Assembly (NCBI GenBank): GCA_964372125.1 | Contig: CAYJPL010000007.1 | Location: 17,179 to 81,178, forward strand | Length of the DNA stretch: 64,000 nt | Source of the DNA: Tannockella sp964372125 | Lineage (GTDB): Bacteria; Bacillota_I; Bacilli_A; Erysipelotrichales; Coprobacillaceae | Reading direction: 5' to 3' | Part shown: positions 34,073 to 41,778 of the stretch, piece after piece | Position numbering within the stretch: position 1 is the first letter of the stretch | How the letters are laid out: each line of letters begins with the position of its first letter | Notes under the pieces: generated by a model | Databases searched by the model: none | The model's input: the letters and a program-made list of their open reading frames with translations, nothing else | What the model was told of the DNA's origin: nothing | Position numbers and translations under genes: made by a program

Positions 34073-34669
34073 AATAGCATATCTTACAATTGTTTTTAAA
34101 TCTTCTGGTTCCACTCTAGCCGGATCATTTAAATAAATCTCGTGATGGTATCCACTAAGCTTCATGTTTTCAACAGTAATATATTCCATAATTTTTTTTG
34201 TAGTATCGATTTCTGTATTATAAGCACCCTTATGTAACATTTGTAGACATTGACCTTCATCTCTATCTTTTTGATACACTTGATTTGCTAATACATCATC
34301 AATTTTATCTTTTACTCGTATAAGACATTTAGAAAATAAATTAGAATCTAACATCGTTGGAAACGACATCATTAATGTGAATATTAGACTATCTTTTCTA
34401 GAAACATCAAAATGAGTATTGTCATACGTATCCCACATACCTTCAAGTGGTGGTATTGTATAAGTAATCCCTTGTTCTTTTAATATTGCTTTTACCTCTT
34501 TAGAAAATAACTTTAATACTTTAGACTTTTGTTTAAACTCCTCAGTTTTTGGATTTCCAATACCATCAATCATTATAAACGTCATATTTTCAACATTTAA
34601 ATGTTTAATTTTAGATTGTGAGGCACTATATTGCGATTTATATACTTTTTTTATATCAAAAGTTTGCAT
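34061..34669 (-). CDS. GyrI-like small-molecule-binding domain protein
   Basis: A 202-residue soluble protein of the SRPBCC-like/GyrI (SOUL-related) group: MTFIMIDGIGNP near residue 30, GITYTIPPLEGMWDTYD, and the ending ENMKLSGYHHEIYLNDPARVEPEDLKTIVRY with the typical EIYLxDPRRxxPEKLKTxLR pattern. Family members bind hydrophobic cations or drugs without the AraC or MerR domain. Function unknown. It is monocistronic with its own terminator. Confidence 0.8.
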   Translation of the reverse strand: MQTFDIKKVYKSQYSASQSKIKHLNVENMTFIMIDGIGNPKTEEFKQKSKVLKLFSKEVKAILKEQGITYTIPPLEGMWDTYDNTHFDVSRKDSLIFTLMMSFPTMLDSNLFSKCLIRVKDKIDDVLANQVYQKDRDEGQCLQMLHKGAYNTEIDTTKKIMEYITVENMKLSGYHHEIYLNDPARVEPEDLKTIVRYAIEDA

Positions 34670-34774
34670 GTACCTTCCTCCTTACTACAATTATATATAA
34701 TATCTATATTATTTAGATATTTCAAGAATAAATTATAAAATTGTATCAATTTTAATACAAAAGCACTCATTCTT

Positions 34775-35032
34775 TTATAATCTTGTTAGTTTTTCATCTA
34801 AAATATTACGTATTCCTTCTTTGGTCGCAACACCTTCATGAAGCTTCTTATCACCATCAAAAATAGTTGGTACGTAATAATAATCATACTGACTAGCTAG
34901 TGCTTCATCAACTTGTTCATCAATCACTTCAATTTCTATTGTTTGGTAACTTGGATTTTCACTGTATAACTCTTCTAACCACTTGCGGGCACGTTTACAG
35001 TGTGGACAATTCTCTAATATAAATAGTTTCAT
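34775..35032 (-). CDS. Glutaredoxin/thioredoxin-like protein with CPHC
   Basis: An 85-residue thioredoxin-fold protein: MKLFILENCPHC (C9 and C12), cis-proline in YYYVPTIF and GVATKEGI near the end. CPHC is the DsbA-type pair, but the small size and lack of signal peptide indicate a cytoplasmic glutaredoxin-like redox protein. It is last in a walJ-rlmH-small membrane protein-cyclophilin-glutaredoxin run, one base after the cyclophilin stop. No hairpin terminator was recognised after it. Confidence 0.8.
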   Translation of the reverse strand: MKLFILENCPHCKRARKWLEELYSENPSYQTIEIEVIDEQVDEALASQYDYYYVPTIFDGDKKLHEGVATKEGIRNILDEKLTRL

Positions 35033-35033
35033 A

Positions 35034-35513
35034 TTAAGCTCTACGAATTGTTTTAATTACAATTGGGCTATGAGGGCAATCTTGACGATCACGATCTGCC
35101 GATACGATTGTATCAATTACTTCTAATCCACTTGTTACCTTACCAAATGCTGCATATTCACCATCTAAATGCGGCGCATTTTGATGCATAATAAAGAATT
35201 GAGAAGATGCTGAATCAGGAATCATTGTTCTTGCCATTGATAAAACACCTCGTGTATGTAATAAATCATTTTGCACACCATTACTTCTAAATTCACCTTT
35301 AATTGATGGGCAGTCTTTATGATTCATTTTTGCATCATACCCTCCACCTTGAATCATAAAACCTGGAATTACTCTATGGAAAATTAACCCTTTAAAGAAA
35401 TCCTGATCCATTAACTTTAAAAAGTTTTCTACTGATATAGGTGCTACTTCTGGGTATAATTCCCCTTCCATAATATCTCCGTTTTCCATTTCAATAATAA
35501 ATTTTTCTGTCAT
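35034..35513 (-). CDS. ppiB: Peptidyl-prolyl cis-trans isomerase, cyclophilin type
   Basis: Cytoplasmic protein-folding helper of 159 residues. Catalytic segment FHRVIPGFMIQGG (R in FHR), the Q in ASSQFFIMH, the PHLDGEYAAFGKV segment and DTIVSADRD are all cyclophilin signatures. No signal peptide. The gene stands 18 nt after a small membrane protein gene and one base before the glutaredoxin-like gene in one operon. Confidence 0.95.
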   Translation of the reverse strand: MTEKFIIEMENGDIMEGELYPEVAPISVENFLKLMDQDFFKGLIFHRVIPGFMIQGGGYDAKMNHKDCPSIKGEFRSNGVQNDLLHTRGVLSMARTMIPDSASSQFFIMHQNAPHLDGEYAAFGKVTSGLEVIDTIVSADRDRQDCPHSPIVIKTIRRA

Positions 35514-35531
35514 AACTATTCTCCTTGTTTT

Positions 35532-35759
35532 CTATATTTTTTTATTCTTTGAAAAAAATTTAATTCCTATAAATCCACCAATAGCAATTACTGCTAGTAG
35601 GATTATTGATTCAATCAAATAAAACTGATATGCAGTTGCAACAATCAAACATAATGTTATTACATTAAATAATGTTGCTCTTTTAGCACTTTCATTTGTT
35701 GTAAAATGTAATGCTGCCATCGTTGATGCAAACATTGCGATAATTAATACCGTTCCCAT
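35532..35759 (-). CDS. Small two/three-pass membrane protein, unknown function
   Basis: A 75-residue protein that I do not recognise. Hydrophobic stretches at ~3-17, ~31-45 and ~48-68 with a basic C-terminus (KFFSKNKKI). It is conserved in position only in the sense that it sits in a tight operon: 8 nt after rlmH and 18 nt before the cyclophilin gene, with ATG and AGGAGGT-like RBS (TAGGAGG on the minus strand). Confidence 0.65.
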   Translation of the reverse strand: MGTVLIIAMFASTMAALHFTTNESAKRATLFNVITLCLIVATAYQFYLIESIILLAVIAIGGFIGIKFFSKNKKI

Positions 35760-35767
35760 AATACCTC

Positions 35768-36247
35768 CTACTTATGATAACTTTCGTTTTTCATTATTTT
35801 AAATGCACGATATACCTGTTCGACTAATATTAACTTCATTAGTTGATGTGGAAATGTCATCTTTGAAAATGACAATGAAAAGTTCGCTCTTTGTAGTATC
35901 TCCTTACCATGGCCAAGTGAGCCACCAATAACAAACACTATTGTACTCTTCCCTTCTATCATACATTTTTCTATGTGTTTTGACAATTCTACTGAATCAA
36001 TTTGTTTTCCTACAACATCTAATACAATAACATAGTCCTGTTGTTTTATTTTAGATAATACTTTTTTACCTTCTTTATCTTTAATAATTGTAGCCATTGC
36101 ATCGCTGCAATTATCAGGAATACTTTCATCATTTAATTCAATTAATTCTATCTTAGTATATGCTTGCATTCTTTTTACATATTCACTTACACCAGCTACT
36201 AAATATTTTTCTTTAAGCTTTCCTAATGTAATGATCTTAACCAACAT
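35768..36247 (-). CDS. rlmH: 23S rRNA (pseudouridine1915-N3)-methyltransferase RlmH
   Basis: SPOUT-class methyltransferase modifying pseudouridine 1915 in helix 69 of 23S rRNA. The start is the ATG at 36245-36247 (MLVKIITLGKLKEKYL), with GGAGGTAAAAAAA upstream; this gives 159 residues, exactly the usual size. Diagnostic stretches are LDVVGKQIDSVELS, VFVIGGSLGHGKEI (knot, SAM binding) and FSKMTFPHQLMKLILVEQVYRAFKI. It overlaps the walJ end by 11 nt. Confidence 0.96.
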   Translation of the reverse strand: MLVKIITLGKLKEKYLVAGVSEYVKRMQAYTKIELIELNDESIPDNCSDAMATIIKDKEGKKVLSKIKQQDYVIVLDVVGKQIDSVELSKHIEKCMIEGKSTIVFVIGGSLGHGKEILQRANFSLSFSKMTFPHQLMKLILVEQVYRAFKIMKNESYHK

Positions 36248-36980
36248 TTTTTTTACCTCCACTTACAATATTCACTTGACTGGCCACTTTTATATTTGTA
36301 AATGAAATTCCTACACTTTCAAATATGCTGTGATATGTTGACAGTGCAACATCTGGACTATTTGCTTCTTCACTAAGGTGTGCTAGCACAATTTCTTTTG
36401 TATCCTCATTAATTACTTGCGATATCATACGGGCACTATATTCATTATTTAAATGTCCACTATCATCAAGAATACGACGTTTTAGAAAATAAGGTCTTTT
36501 TGTATCCATTAACATTTGAACATCATGATTGCTTTCAATAATATAATAATTTAATGATTTCATATATTTCATATTTTTTTGCGATATATATCCTGTATCT
36601 GTCATATATAACAAACTTTCACTACCTTTAAATATATAGGCTAATGGTGATGTTGCATCATGCGATACAGATAGTGGTAATATTTCCATTTTACCCATTT
36701 GCATTGCCTCATAAGGAACTAGTGTATGTATTTGCTGCTTTAGTGCTCCAGCTCCAGCATATACAATATTATTATCAAAGATAGTAATATTTTTATTATG
36801 ATCGTAGTGATCATGTGTAAGTAGTACAAAGTTTATATCCTCAAAAGCAAATCCTACTTGATCTAATTTGTATAGTAGTTGTTTTCTTGATATACCACAG
36901 TCTATTAATACCCCTGTTCCATTATCATAAACAAAACAACTATTGCCTTTTGAACCACTTGCTAATACGTGATATTCCAT
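36237..36980 (-). CDS. walJ: MBL-fold metallohydrolase, WalJ/YycJ family
   Basis: Metallo-beta-lactamase-fold protein of 247 residues with an N-terminal SGSKGNS, the metal-binding LTHDHYDHNK (HxHxDH) and further His/Asp ligands around ESNHDVQMLM and LAHLSEEANS. In many Bacillota walJ is the last gene of the walRK operon and lies near rlmH. Here walJ-rlmH are kept together, but walR, walK, walH and walI are not in the window. The function may be nucleolytic; it is implicated in DNA replication/cell-wall coordination. Confidence 0.9.
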   Translation of the reverse strand: MEYHVLASGSKGNSCFVYDNGTGVLIDCGISRKQLLYKLDQVGFAFEDINFVLLTHDHYDHNKNITIFDNNIVYAGAGALKQQIHTLVPYEAMQMGKMEILPLSVSHDATSPLAYIFKGSESLLYMTDTGYISQKNMKYMKSLNYYIIESNHDVQMLMDTKRPYFLKRRILDDSGHLNNEYSARMISQVINEDTKEIVLAHLSEEANSPDVALSTYHSIFESVGISFTNIKVASQVNIVSGGKKNVG

Positions 36981-37014
36981 AAGTTCCTCCTTATATTATT
37001 AGTATAACATAAAT

Positions 37015-37038
37015 AATAAAAAGCGTACCATGTACGCT
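37015..37038 (-). terminator. Terminator of rpmE
   Basis: Stem AGCGTAC / GTACGCT with loop CAT (37022-37038), then TTTTTATTATT on the minus strand, just after the rpmE stop. Confidence 0.9.
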
Positions 37039-37043
37039 CTTCA

Positions 37044-37247
37044 TTACTTAATTCCGTATTTTTTGTTGAATTTGTCAACACGTCCATCAGCACTAGCAAA
37101 TCTTTGTTTACCAGTATAGAATGGATGACAGTTATAACAAGTGTCTACACGTACTTCATCTAATACTGAACCACTTTCGAACTCGTTTCCACATGATGTA
37201 CAAACCATTTTTGCTTTTTTATAATCTGGGTGAATTCCTTGTTTCAT
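37044..37247 (-). CDS. rpmE: 50S ribosomal protein L31, zinc-binding type
   Basis: Large-subunit protein of 67 residues with both CxxC pairs intact (C16/C19 and C37/C40), so this is the zinc-containing (C+) paralogue. It begins MKQGIHPDYK and ends with the typical DGRVDKFNKKYGIK. It is monocistronic with its own terminator. Its position after murA resembles the fba-(tal)-murZ-rho-rpmE region of B. subtilis, but rho is missing here. Confidence 0.97.
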   Translation of the reverse strand: MKQGIHPDYKKAKMVCTSCGNEFESGSVLDEVRVDTCYNCHPFYTGKQRFASADGRVDKFNKKYGIK

Positions 37248-37340
37248 TTTCTTTTCTCCTTCCGCCTTATAGTCTTTTTACTACAAAGTAAGTTTTGCTA
37301 TAGTATAATAGCATTATTCTATGTAAAATACAAGTATTTT

Positions 37341-38609
37341 TTACTCTTCAATTTTTCTTCTTGTAATTCTTGCTCCAAGTGAAATCAATTTAGCATCAAT
37401 ATCAGCATAACCACGATCAATGTGATACACATTTCCAATTTCAGTTACCCCATCTGCGATAAGTCCAGCTATTACTAACGCTGCCCCACAGCGTAAATCC
37501 GTTGCGTTTACACGCGTTCCTACAAGTTTTGTTGAACCATGAATATATGCCATGCTCTCATCTTTTTCAATGACAGCACCCATTTTATTTAATTCATCGC
37601 AGTGTAAAAATCTTTCAGGATAAATTGTTTCTACTACTTGTGAACAGCCATTTGCTTGTGTCAACAACGTAGTTAATGGTTGTTGCAAGTCAGTTGCATA
37701 ACCCGGGTATACTTGTGTACGTATATCGGTAGGTTTTAAATTCGAATTTCTTCCATAAACAATAATACTATCTCCTACAATATCCATCTCTACGCCCATT
37801 TCACGTAGTTTTGAAGTTACTGCATCTAAATGTTGTGGTATTACGTTTTGAACAATTACTTTTTCTCCTGCTGCTGCAGCCATGATTAGGTATGTTCCCG
37901 CCTCAATACGATCAGGTATAATTTCATGATCACATCCGTGTAGTTTTTCAACCCCTTCAATAATAATAGTATCGGTTCCTGCACCACGTATTTTTGCACC
38001 CATTTTTGTTAATAGGTTTACTACATCTATTATCTCTGGTTCTTTTGCTGCATTTTCAATTGTTGTTTTACCTTCTGCTTTTACTGCAGCTAGTAAAATA
38101 TTAATTGTTGCACCAACCGATGCAAAATCCAAATATATATTTGCACCCTTTAATTTTTCTGCCTCAATAACGTGACATCCATCTATAAATTCAACTTTTG
38201 CTCCTAATGCTTCAAAACCTTTAATATGTAAATCTATTGGTCTAGGACCTAAGAAACACCCACCAGGTGCTTTCATTGTTACTTTTTTACATTTACCTAA
38301 TAGAGCACCCATTAAATAGTACGATGCGCGCAGCTTATCTACTGCATCACCCATTAATGGAATGTTTTGTAAATTAGAAGGGTCAACATGTAATGTATCT
38401 TCATCCATTGAGACTGTACAATTTAATTCTTTTAGTAATACTCCTAATGCATCTACATCAGAAATATTTGGGACACCATATACGGTTACTGGTCCATCAG
38501 CAAGTACAATTGCCGGTATTAATGCAACTGTTGCATTTTTAGCACCACTGACAACTACTGTACCGTTTAGCTTATGACCGCCCTCAATCATTATTATTTC
38601 AGCCATCAT
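37341..38609 (-). CDS. murA: UDP-N-acetylglucosamine 1-carboxyvinyltransferase
   Basis: First committed step of peptidoglycan synthesis: enolpyruvyl transfer from PEP to UDP-GlcNAc. The protein has 422 residues. The catalytic cysteine is retained (C118 in GGCFLGPRPIDLH), so the enzyme should be fosfomycin-sensitive. GGHKLNGTVVVSGAKNA at the start and YPGYATDLQQPLTTLLT later are typical. Two adjacent ATGs could start it. By neighbourhood (next to fba and rpmE) it corresponds to the MurZ (MurAB) paralogue of Bacillus; a second copy may exist outside this window. Confidence 0.96.
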   Translation of the reverse strand: MMAEIIMIEGGHKLNGTVVVSGAKNATVALIPAIVLADGPVTVYGVPNISDVDALGVLLKELNCTVSMDEDTLHVDPSNLQNIPLMGDAVDKLRASYYLMGALLGKCKKVTMKAPGGCFLGPRPIDLHIKGFEALGAKVEFIDGCHVIEAEKLKGANIYLDFASVGATINILLAAVKAEGKTTIENAAKEPEIIDVVNLLTKMGAKIRGAGTDTIIIEGVEKLHGCDHEIIPDRIEAGTYLIMAAAAGEKVIVQNVIPQHLDAVTSKLREMGVEMDIVGDSIIVYGRNSNLKPTDIRTQVYPGYATDLQQPLTTLLTQANGCSQVVETIYPERFLHCDELNKMGAVIEKDESMAYIHGSTKLVGTRVNATDLRCGAALVIAGLIADGVTEIGNVYHIDRGYADIDAKLISLGARITRRKIEE

Positions 38610-38740
38610 TGTTCTCCTTTTTTTCTCTATCTTACTATATATTAATTTTGTATAAATAACAACACAAAATTGTGATGAATAGTATCATTATTAACTTTTT
38701 ATATCGACTATAATTTTTACTATAGTAATATAAATAAATA

Positions 38741-38770
38741 AAAAAACTGTAAACACAAATGTGTCTACAG
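38741..38770 (-). terminator. Terminator of fba
   Basis: Ten-bp stem with one mismatch (38747-38756 with 38761-38770, loop AAAT), followed on the minus strand by seven T; nine bases after the fba stop. Confidence 0.9.
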
Positions 38771-38779
38771 CATTTTATA

Positions 38780-39646
38780 TTAAGCTTTGTTAATTGAACC
38801 AAATAATTCCATTTTTTCTTTAACACCTAATTTAATTGCTTCATAACCAGGGTTTAATAATTTACGTGGATCAAATCCTTTACCTTCTAAGTCTTTTCCA
38901 GCTTCAATATATTTTCTTGTAGCATCTTGGAATACTAATTGACATTCAGTATTTACGTTGATTTTAGAAACTCCTAAAGAAATTGCTTTAGCGATCATTT
39001 CTTCTGGGATTCCAGTTCCGCCATGTAATACTAATGGTAATTTTCCAGTTTCAACTTGAATTGCAGCTAATGCTTCAAAATCTAATCCTGTCCAGTTTTC
39101 TGGATATTGACCATGAATGTTTCCGATACCAGCAGCTAAGAAATCAACTCCTAAGTCTGCAACCATTTTACATTCTTTTGGATCTGCAACTTCACCTTTA
39201 CCTACTACACCATCTTCTTCTCCACCAATAGAACCAACTTCTGCTTCTACTGAGATTCCTTTAGCGTGGCAATAAGCTACTACTTCTTTAGTTTTTTCGA
39301 TATTTTCTTCGATTCCGTAATGAGAACCATCAAACATGATTGAAGTAAATCCTGCATCAGCAGCAGTTTTAGCTCCTTCATAACTTCCATGATCTAAATG
39401 TAATGCAACTGGTACTGTAATGTTTAACTCTTCTACCATTGCAGAAACCATAGCTGATACTGTTTTAAATCCTGTCATGTATTTTGCAGCACCTTCTGAT
39501 ACTCCTAAAATAACTGGTGAGTTTAATTCTTGAGCAGTTGTTAAAATCGCCTTTGTCCACTCTAAGTTGTTAATATTAAATTGACCTACTGCATAATTAC
39601 CTGCAACAGCTTTGTCTAGCATTTCTTTTGCGCTTACTAATCCCAT
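38780..39646 (-). CDS. fba: Fructose-bisphosphate aldolase, class II
   Basis: Zinc-dependent glycolytic aldolase, 288 residues. Zinc ligands occur in VALHLDHGSYE, EAEVGSIGGEEDG and GNIHG, with LVLHGGTGIPEEMI and the phosphate-binding GVSKINVNTEC. It has its own terminator and stands upstream of murA. A CcpA-type or sigma-A -35 box was not recognised in the short upstream gap, although TATTAT near the start can be a -10. Confidence 0.97.
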   Translation of the reverse strand: MGLVSAKEMLDKAVAGNYAVGQFNINNLEWTKAILTTAQELNSPVILGVSEGAAKYMTGFKTVSAMVSAMVEELNITVPVALHLDHGSYEGAKTAADAGFTSIMFDGSHYGIEENIEKTKEVVAYCHAKGISVEAEVGSIGGEEDGVVGKGEVADPKECKMVADLGVDFLAAGIGNIHGQYPENWTGLDFEALAAIQVETGKLPLVLHGGTGIPEEMIAKAISLGVSKINVNTECQLVFQDATRKYIEAGKDLEGKGFDPRKLLNPGYEAIKLGVKEKMELFGSINKA

Positions 39647-39755
39647 ATAAATCTCCTTTTCATTTTTATCACGTATATAATACCTTGTTTTATTTTAGAT
39701 TTCTACTATTTTTTGTCGTTTCTTGTTAAAAATTTGTCATTTTGACTAAATTATC

Positions 39756-40502
39756 TTACTTTTCTTGATATTTCCAATTCCAGCTATCGTTATATATCAT
39801 TTGTTTTTCCATTCCACCATCAATTATATATGTTTGTCCTGTAATAAACTTGGCCTTATCACTTGTTAGAAAAAGCACCATGTTTGATATATCAGAGGGT
39901 TCTCCGACAATTCCAGCAGGTATAGATTGCTTATCTGCAGTCTCAAAATCCTCTTGACTTGTAACGTTTATCCATCCAGGTGCTATTGCATTTACGCGAA
40001 CACTTCCCTTTAAAGACATTGCAAGTGCATGGCTTAGTGCCACTATGCCACCTTTAGTACTAGCGTATGCTTCACTATCAGGTTCTGATTGGAAAGCTCT
40101 TGAAGATGCTATATTAATGATACTACCTTTATTTTCTATTAATTGTTGTTTGCACTGTAAAGCAAGAAAATATGGCGCTTTTAGCCCAAGTGACAGAACA
40201 TAGTCAAAGTCTTCATAACTACAATCACTTAGTATCCCTTTTCTTCCTACACACGCGTTATTTATTATAATATCTATGCTTGTAAGCTTATCTTTACAAA
40301 ATGCTACAAACTCTAACAAATCACCTTTATTACTCACATCGCCTTGATAAAAGAATAAATTTTCATGTTCTAATTCAGCATCTAATTTATCAGCAATATC
40401 AATCATACAAACCTTAGCTCCTGCATCTAAATAATCTAAGCATATTTGTTTACCAATCCCGTGATTTCCACCTGTTACTATTATTCCTTTATTACTATAC
40501 AT
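39756..40502 (-). CDS. Short-chain dehydrogenase/reductase (SDR)
   Basis: NAD(P)-dependent oxidoreductase of 248 residues from ATG 40500-40502, which has TAGGAGGAAATGTG upstream; 14 additional in-frame codons are discarded. The Rossmann motif GGNHGIGKQ, NNACVG, catalytic serine region INIASSRAFQS and the YxxxK catalytic pair (AYASTKGG) are all present, with a C-terminal TGQTYIIDGGMEKQM typical of classical SDRs. The acidic residue after the second strand (IDIADK) suggests NAD. The substrate is unknown. Divergent from rlmA. Confidence 0.88.
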   Translation of the reverse strand: MYSNKGIIVTGGNHGIGKQICLDYLDAGAKVCMIDIADKLDAELEHENLFFYQGDVSNKGDLLEFVAFCKDKLTSIDIIINNACVGRKGILSDCSYEDFDYVLSLGLKAPYFLALQCKQQLIENKGSIINIASSRAFQSEPDSEAYASTKGGIVALSHALAMSLKGSVRVNAIAPGWINVTSQEDFETADKQSIPAGIVGEPSDISNMVLFLTSDKAKFITGQTYIIDGGMEKQMIYNDSWNWKYQEK

Positions 40503-40524
40503 CACATTTCCTCCTATAATGAAA

Positions 40525-40559
40525 ATTATAACATACATTTTCAATAATTATGCTATAAT
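40525..40559. promoter_or_regulatory. Divergent extended -10 promoters of the SDR gene and rlmA
   Basis: On the minus strand TGTTATAAT (-10 at 40525-40530) and on the plus strand TGCTATAAT (-10 at 40554-40559), both with a TG one base before the hexamer and weak -35 boxes. The two hexamers are only 23 bp apart. Confidence 0.5.
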
Positions 40560-40578
40560 AACCCCGAGGTGAAAAATT

Positions 40579-41385
40579 ATGCAAAAATTAGCATGTCCAA
40601 AATGTCATGAAGCATTAACATTAGAAAACAACTCTTATGTTTGTAGTAATCGTCACTGCTATGACATCGCAAAATCTAAATATATAAATTTACTATTAAA
40701 TCCTGATAAGGCCACAAATAATCCAGGAGATAGTAAGGAGAGTCTAGTTGCTAGAAAAGCATACTTAGATAATGGTTATTATGATTGCATTATGCATCAA
40801 GTAACAAATTTAATTAAAAAATATGGTAATGATCAAAATCAAATTCTTGATTTAGGTTGTGGTCAAGGATATTATACTAAGGGATTTTATGATATCTTAG
40901 GTAATCAAAGTACATATTATGGTTTAGATATTTCTAAAGAAGCTGTAAATATGGCTACTAAGTATACAAAAGATATTTACTGGATAGTAGGTAACTCAAA
41001 AAATATTCCATTGCTAGACGAGTCTATGGATTTTATTACTGCATTATTTACAGTTGTAAACAAGGATGAACTACAAAGAGTTATTAAGGATGATGGTTAT
41101 ATTATTCATGTTACTGCCAACCCATATCATTTAGTTGAAATCAAAGAGTTGATTTATGATGAAATAAAAGTCAAAAGCGATGAACATATTCGTTTACCGT
41201 TCGAAGTTGTTGAGAGCTTTGATTTTGTAGAAAAGGTAGTAATTGATAATGCTACTGATGCACTTAATCTATTAAAAATGACACCACATTTCTATCATAT
41301 AAAAAAAGAAAGAAGACATGTCTTAGACACACTTCAAGGTATTACCATTACAGTTGATATTAAAATTACAGTATACAAAAAGTAG
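40579..41385 (+). CDS. rlmA: 23S rRNA (guanine) methyltransferase RlmA family
   Basis: SAM-dependent methyltransferase of 268 residues that modifies G745/G748 in the exit-tunnel hairpin 35 of 23S rRNA. An N-terminal zinc ribbon has ACPKCHEAL (C6, C9) and CSNRHC (C22 and H26), followed by AKSKYINLL, GDSKESLVARKAYL and the SAM site ILDLGCGQGYYT. In Gram-positive bacteria the RlmA(II) subtype methylates G748 and can affect tylosin sensitivity; the subtype cannot be assigned here. GAGGTGAAAAATT precedes the ATG. Confidence 0.92.
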   Translation: MQKLACPKCHEALTLENNSYVCSNRHCYDIAKSKYINLLLNPDKATNNPGDSKESLVARKAYLDNGYYDCIMHQVTNLIKKYGNDQNQILDLGCGQGYYTKGFYDILGNQSTYYGLDISKEAVNMATKYTKDIYWIVGNSKNIPLLDESMDFITALFTVVNKDELQRVIKDDGYIIHVTANPYHLVEIKELIYDEIKVKSDEHIRLPFEVVESFDFVEKVVIDNATDALNLLKMTPHFYHIKKERRHVLDTLQGITITVDIKITVYKK

Positions 41386-41408
41386 GGATGCTATGCATTC
41401 CTACTTTT
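41377..41408. terminator. Bidirectional terminator between rlmA and the divIC-like gene
   Basis: Stem AAAAAGTAGGGATGC / GCATTCCTACTTTT with loop TAT and one G-T pair, A-rich and T-rich flanks on both strands. It overlaps both stop codons (41383-41385 and 41407-41409). Confidence 0.85.
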
Positions 41409-41694
41409 ATTCTTCTATTTGCGGGATGATTGCCACCTGTTCTCCTTCTCTTGTAAACACATAGTTTTCACGAGCATAACGAGTAACATAGTCATCATCA
41501 TTTAATAGTGCTATCTCACTTTCTAAACTCGCTTGTTCAAAAAGTAGTGCTTCTTTTTTTTCTGTTAGAACTTGTACATCATCTGCTAAACCAGTAATTT
41601 GCATGAAACCAGTAAAGGTTACAACTATTAAAGTTAGTCCTGCAATCATATATACAAATCCTAGCAATCCTTTTCTTTTACCTTTTTTGGCCAT
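41407..41694 (-). CDS. FtsB/DivIC-like septum-formation initiator
   Basis: Small division protein of 95 residues from ATG 41692-41694 (RBS GAAGGTG; eight further in-frame codons discarded). A basic cytoplasmic tip (MAKKGKRKG), one membrane segment at ~11-34, then a coiled coil (~37-70, DDVQVLTEKKEALLFEQASL) and the extracellular end DDDYVTRYARENYVFTREGE, which is the conserved DivIC/FtsB tail. These proteins form a complex with FtsL and DivIB in septal wall synthesis. Confidence 0.85.
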   Translation of the reverse strand: MAKKGKRKGLLGFVYMIAGLTLIVVTFTGFMQITGLADDVQVLTEKKEALLFEQASLESEIALLNDDDYVTRYARENYVFTREGEQVAIIPQIEE

Positions 41695-41778
41695 AAAATC
41701 ACCTTCTTTGCTCCCCACATTATAACATGGATTATTTTAAAAATGAAGAGTATCTAAAAAATAATTTTGTTTTACATT

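Noticed and set aside
37248..37340. Ribosomal protein L31 autoregulatory leader
   Set aside because: The gap before rpmE is only 93 nt with no clear structure that I could match to a known leader.
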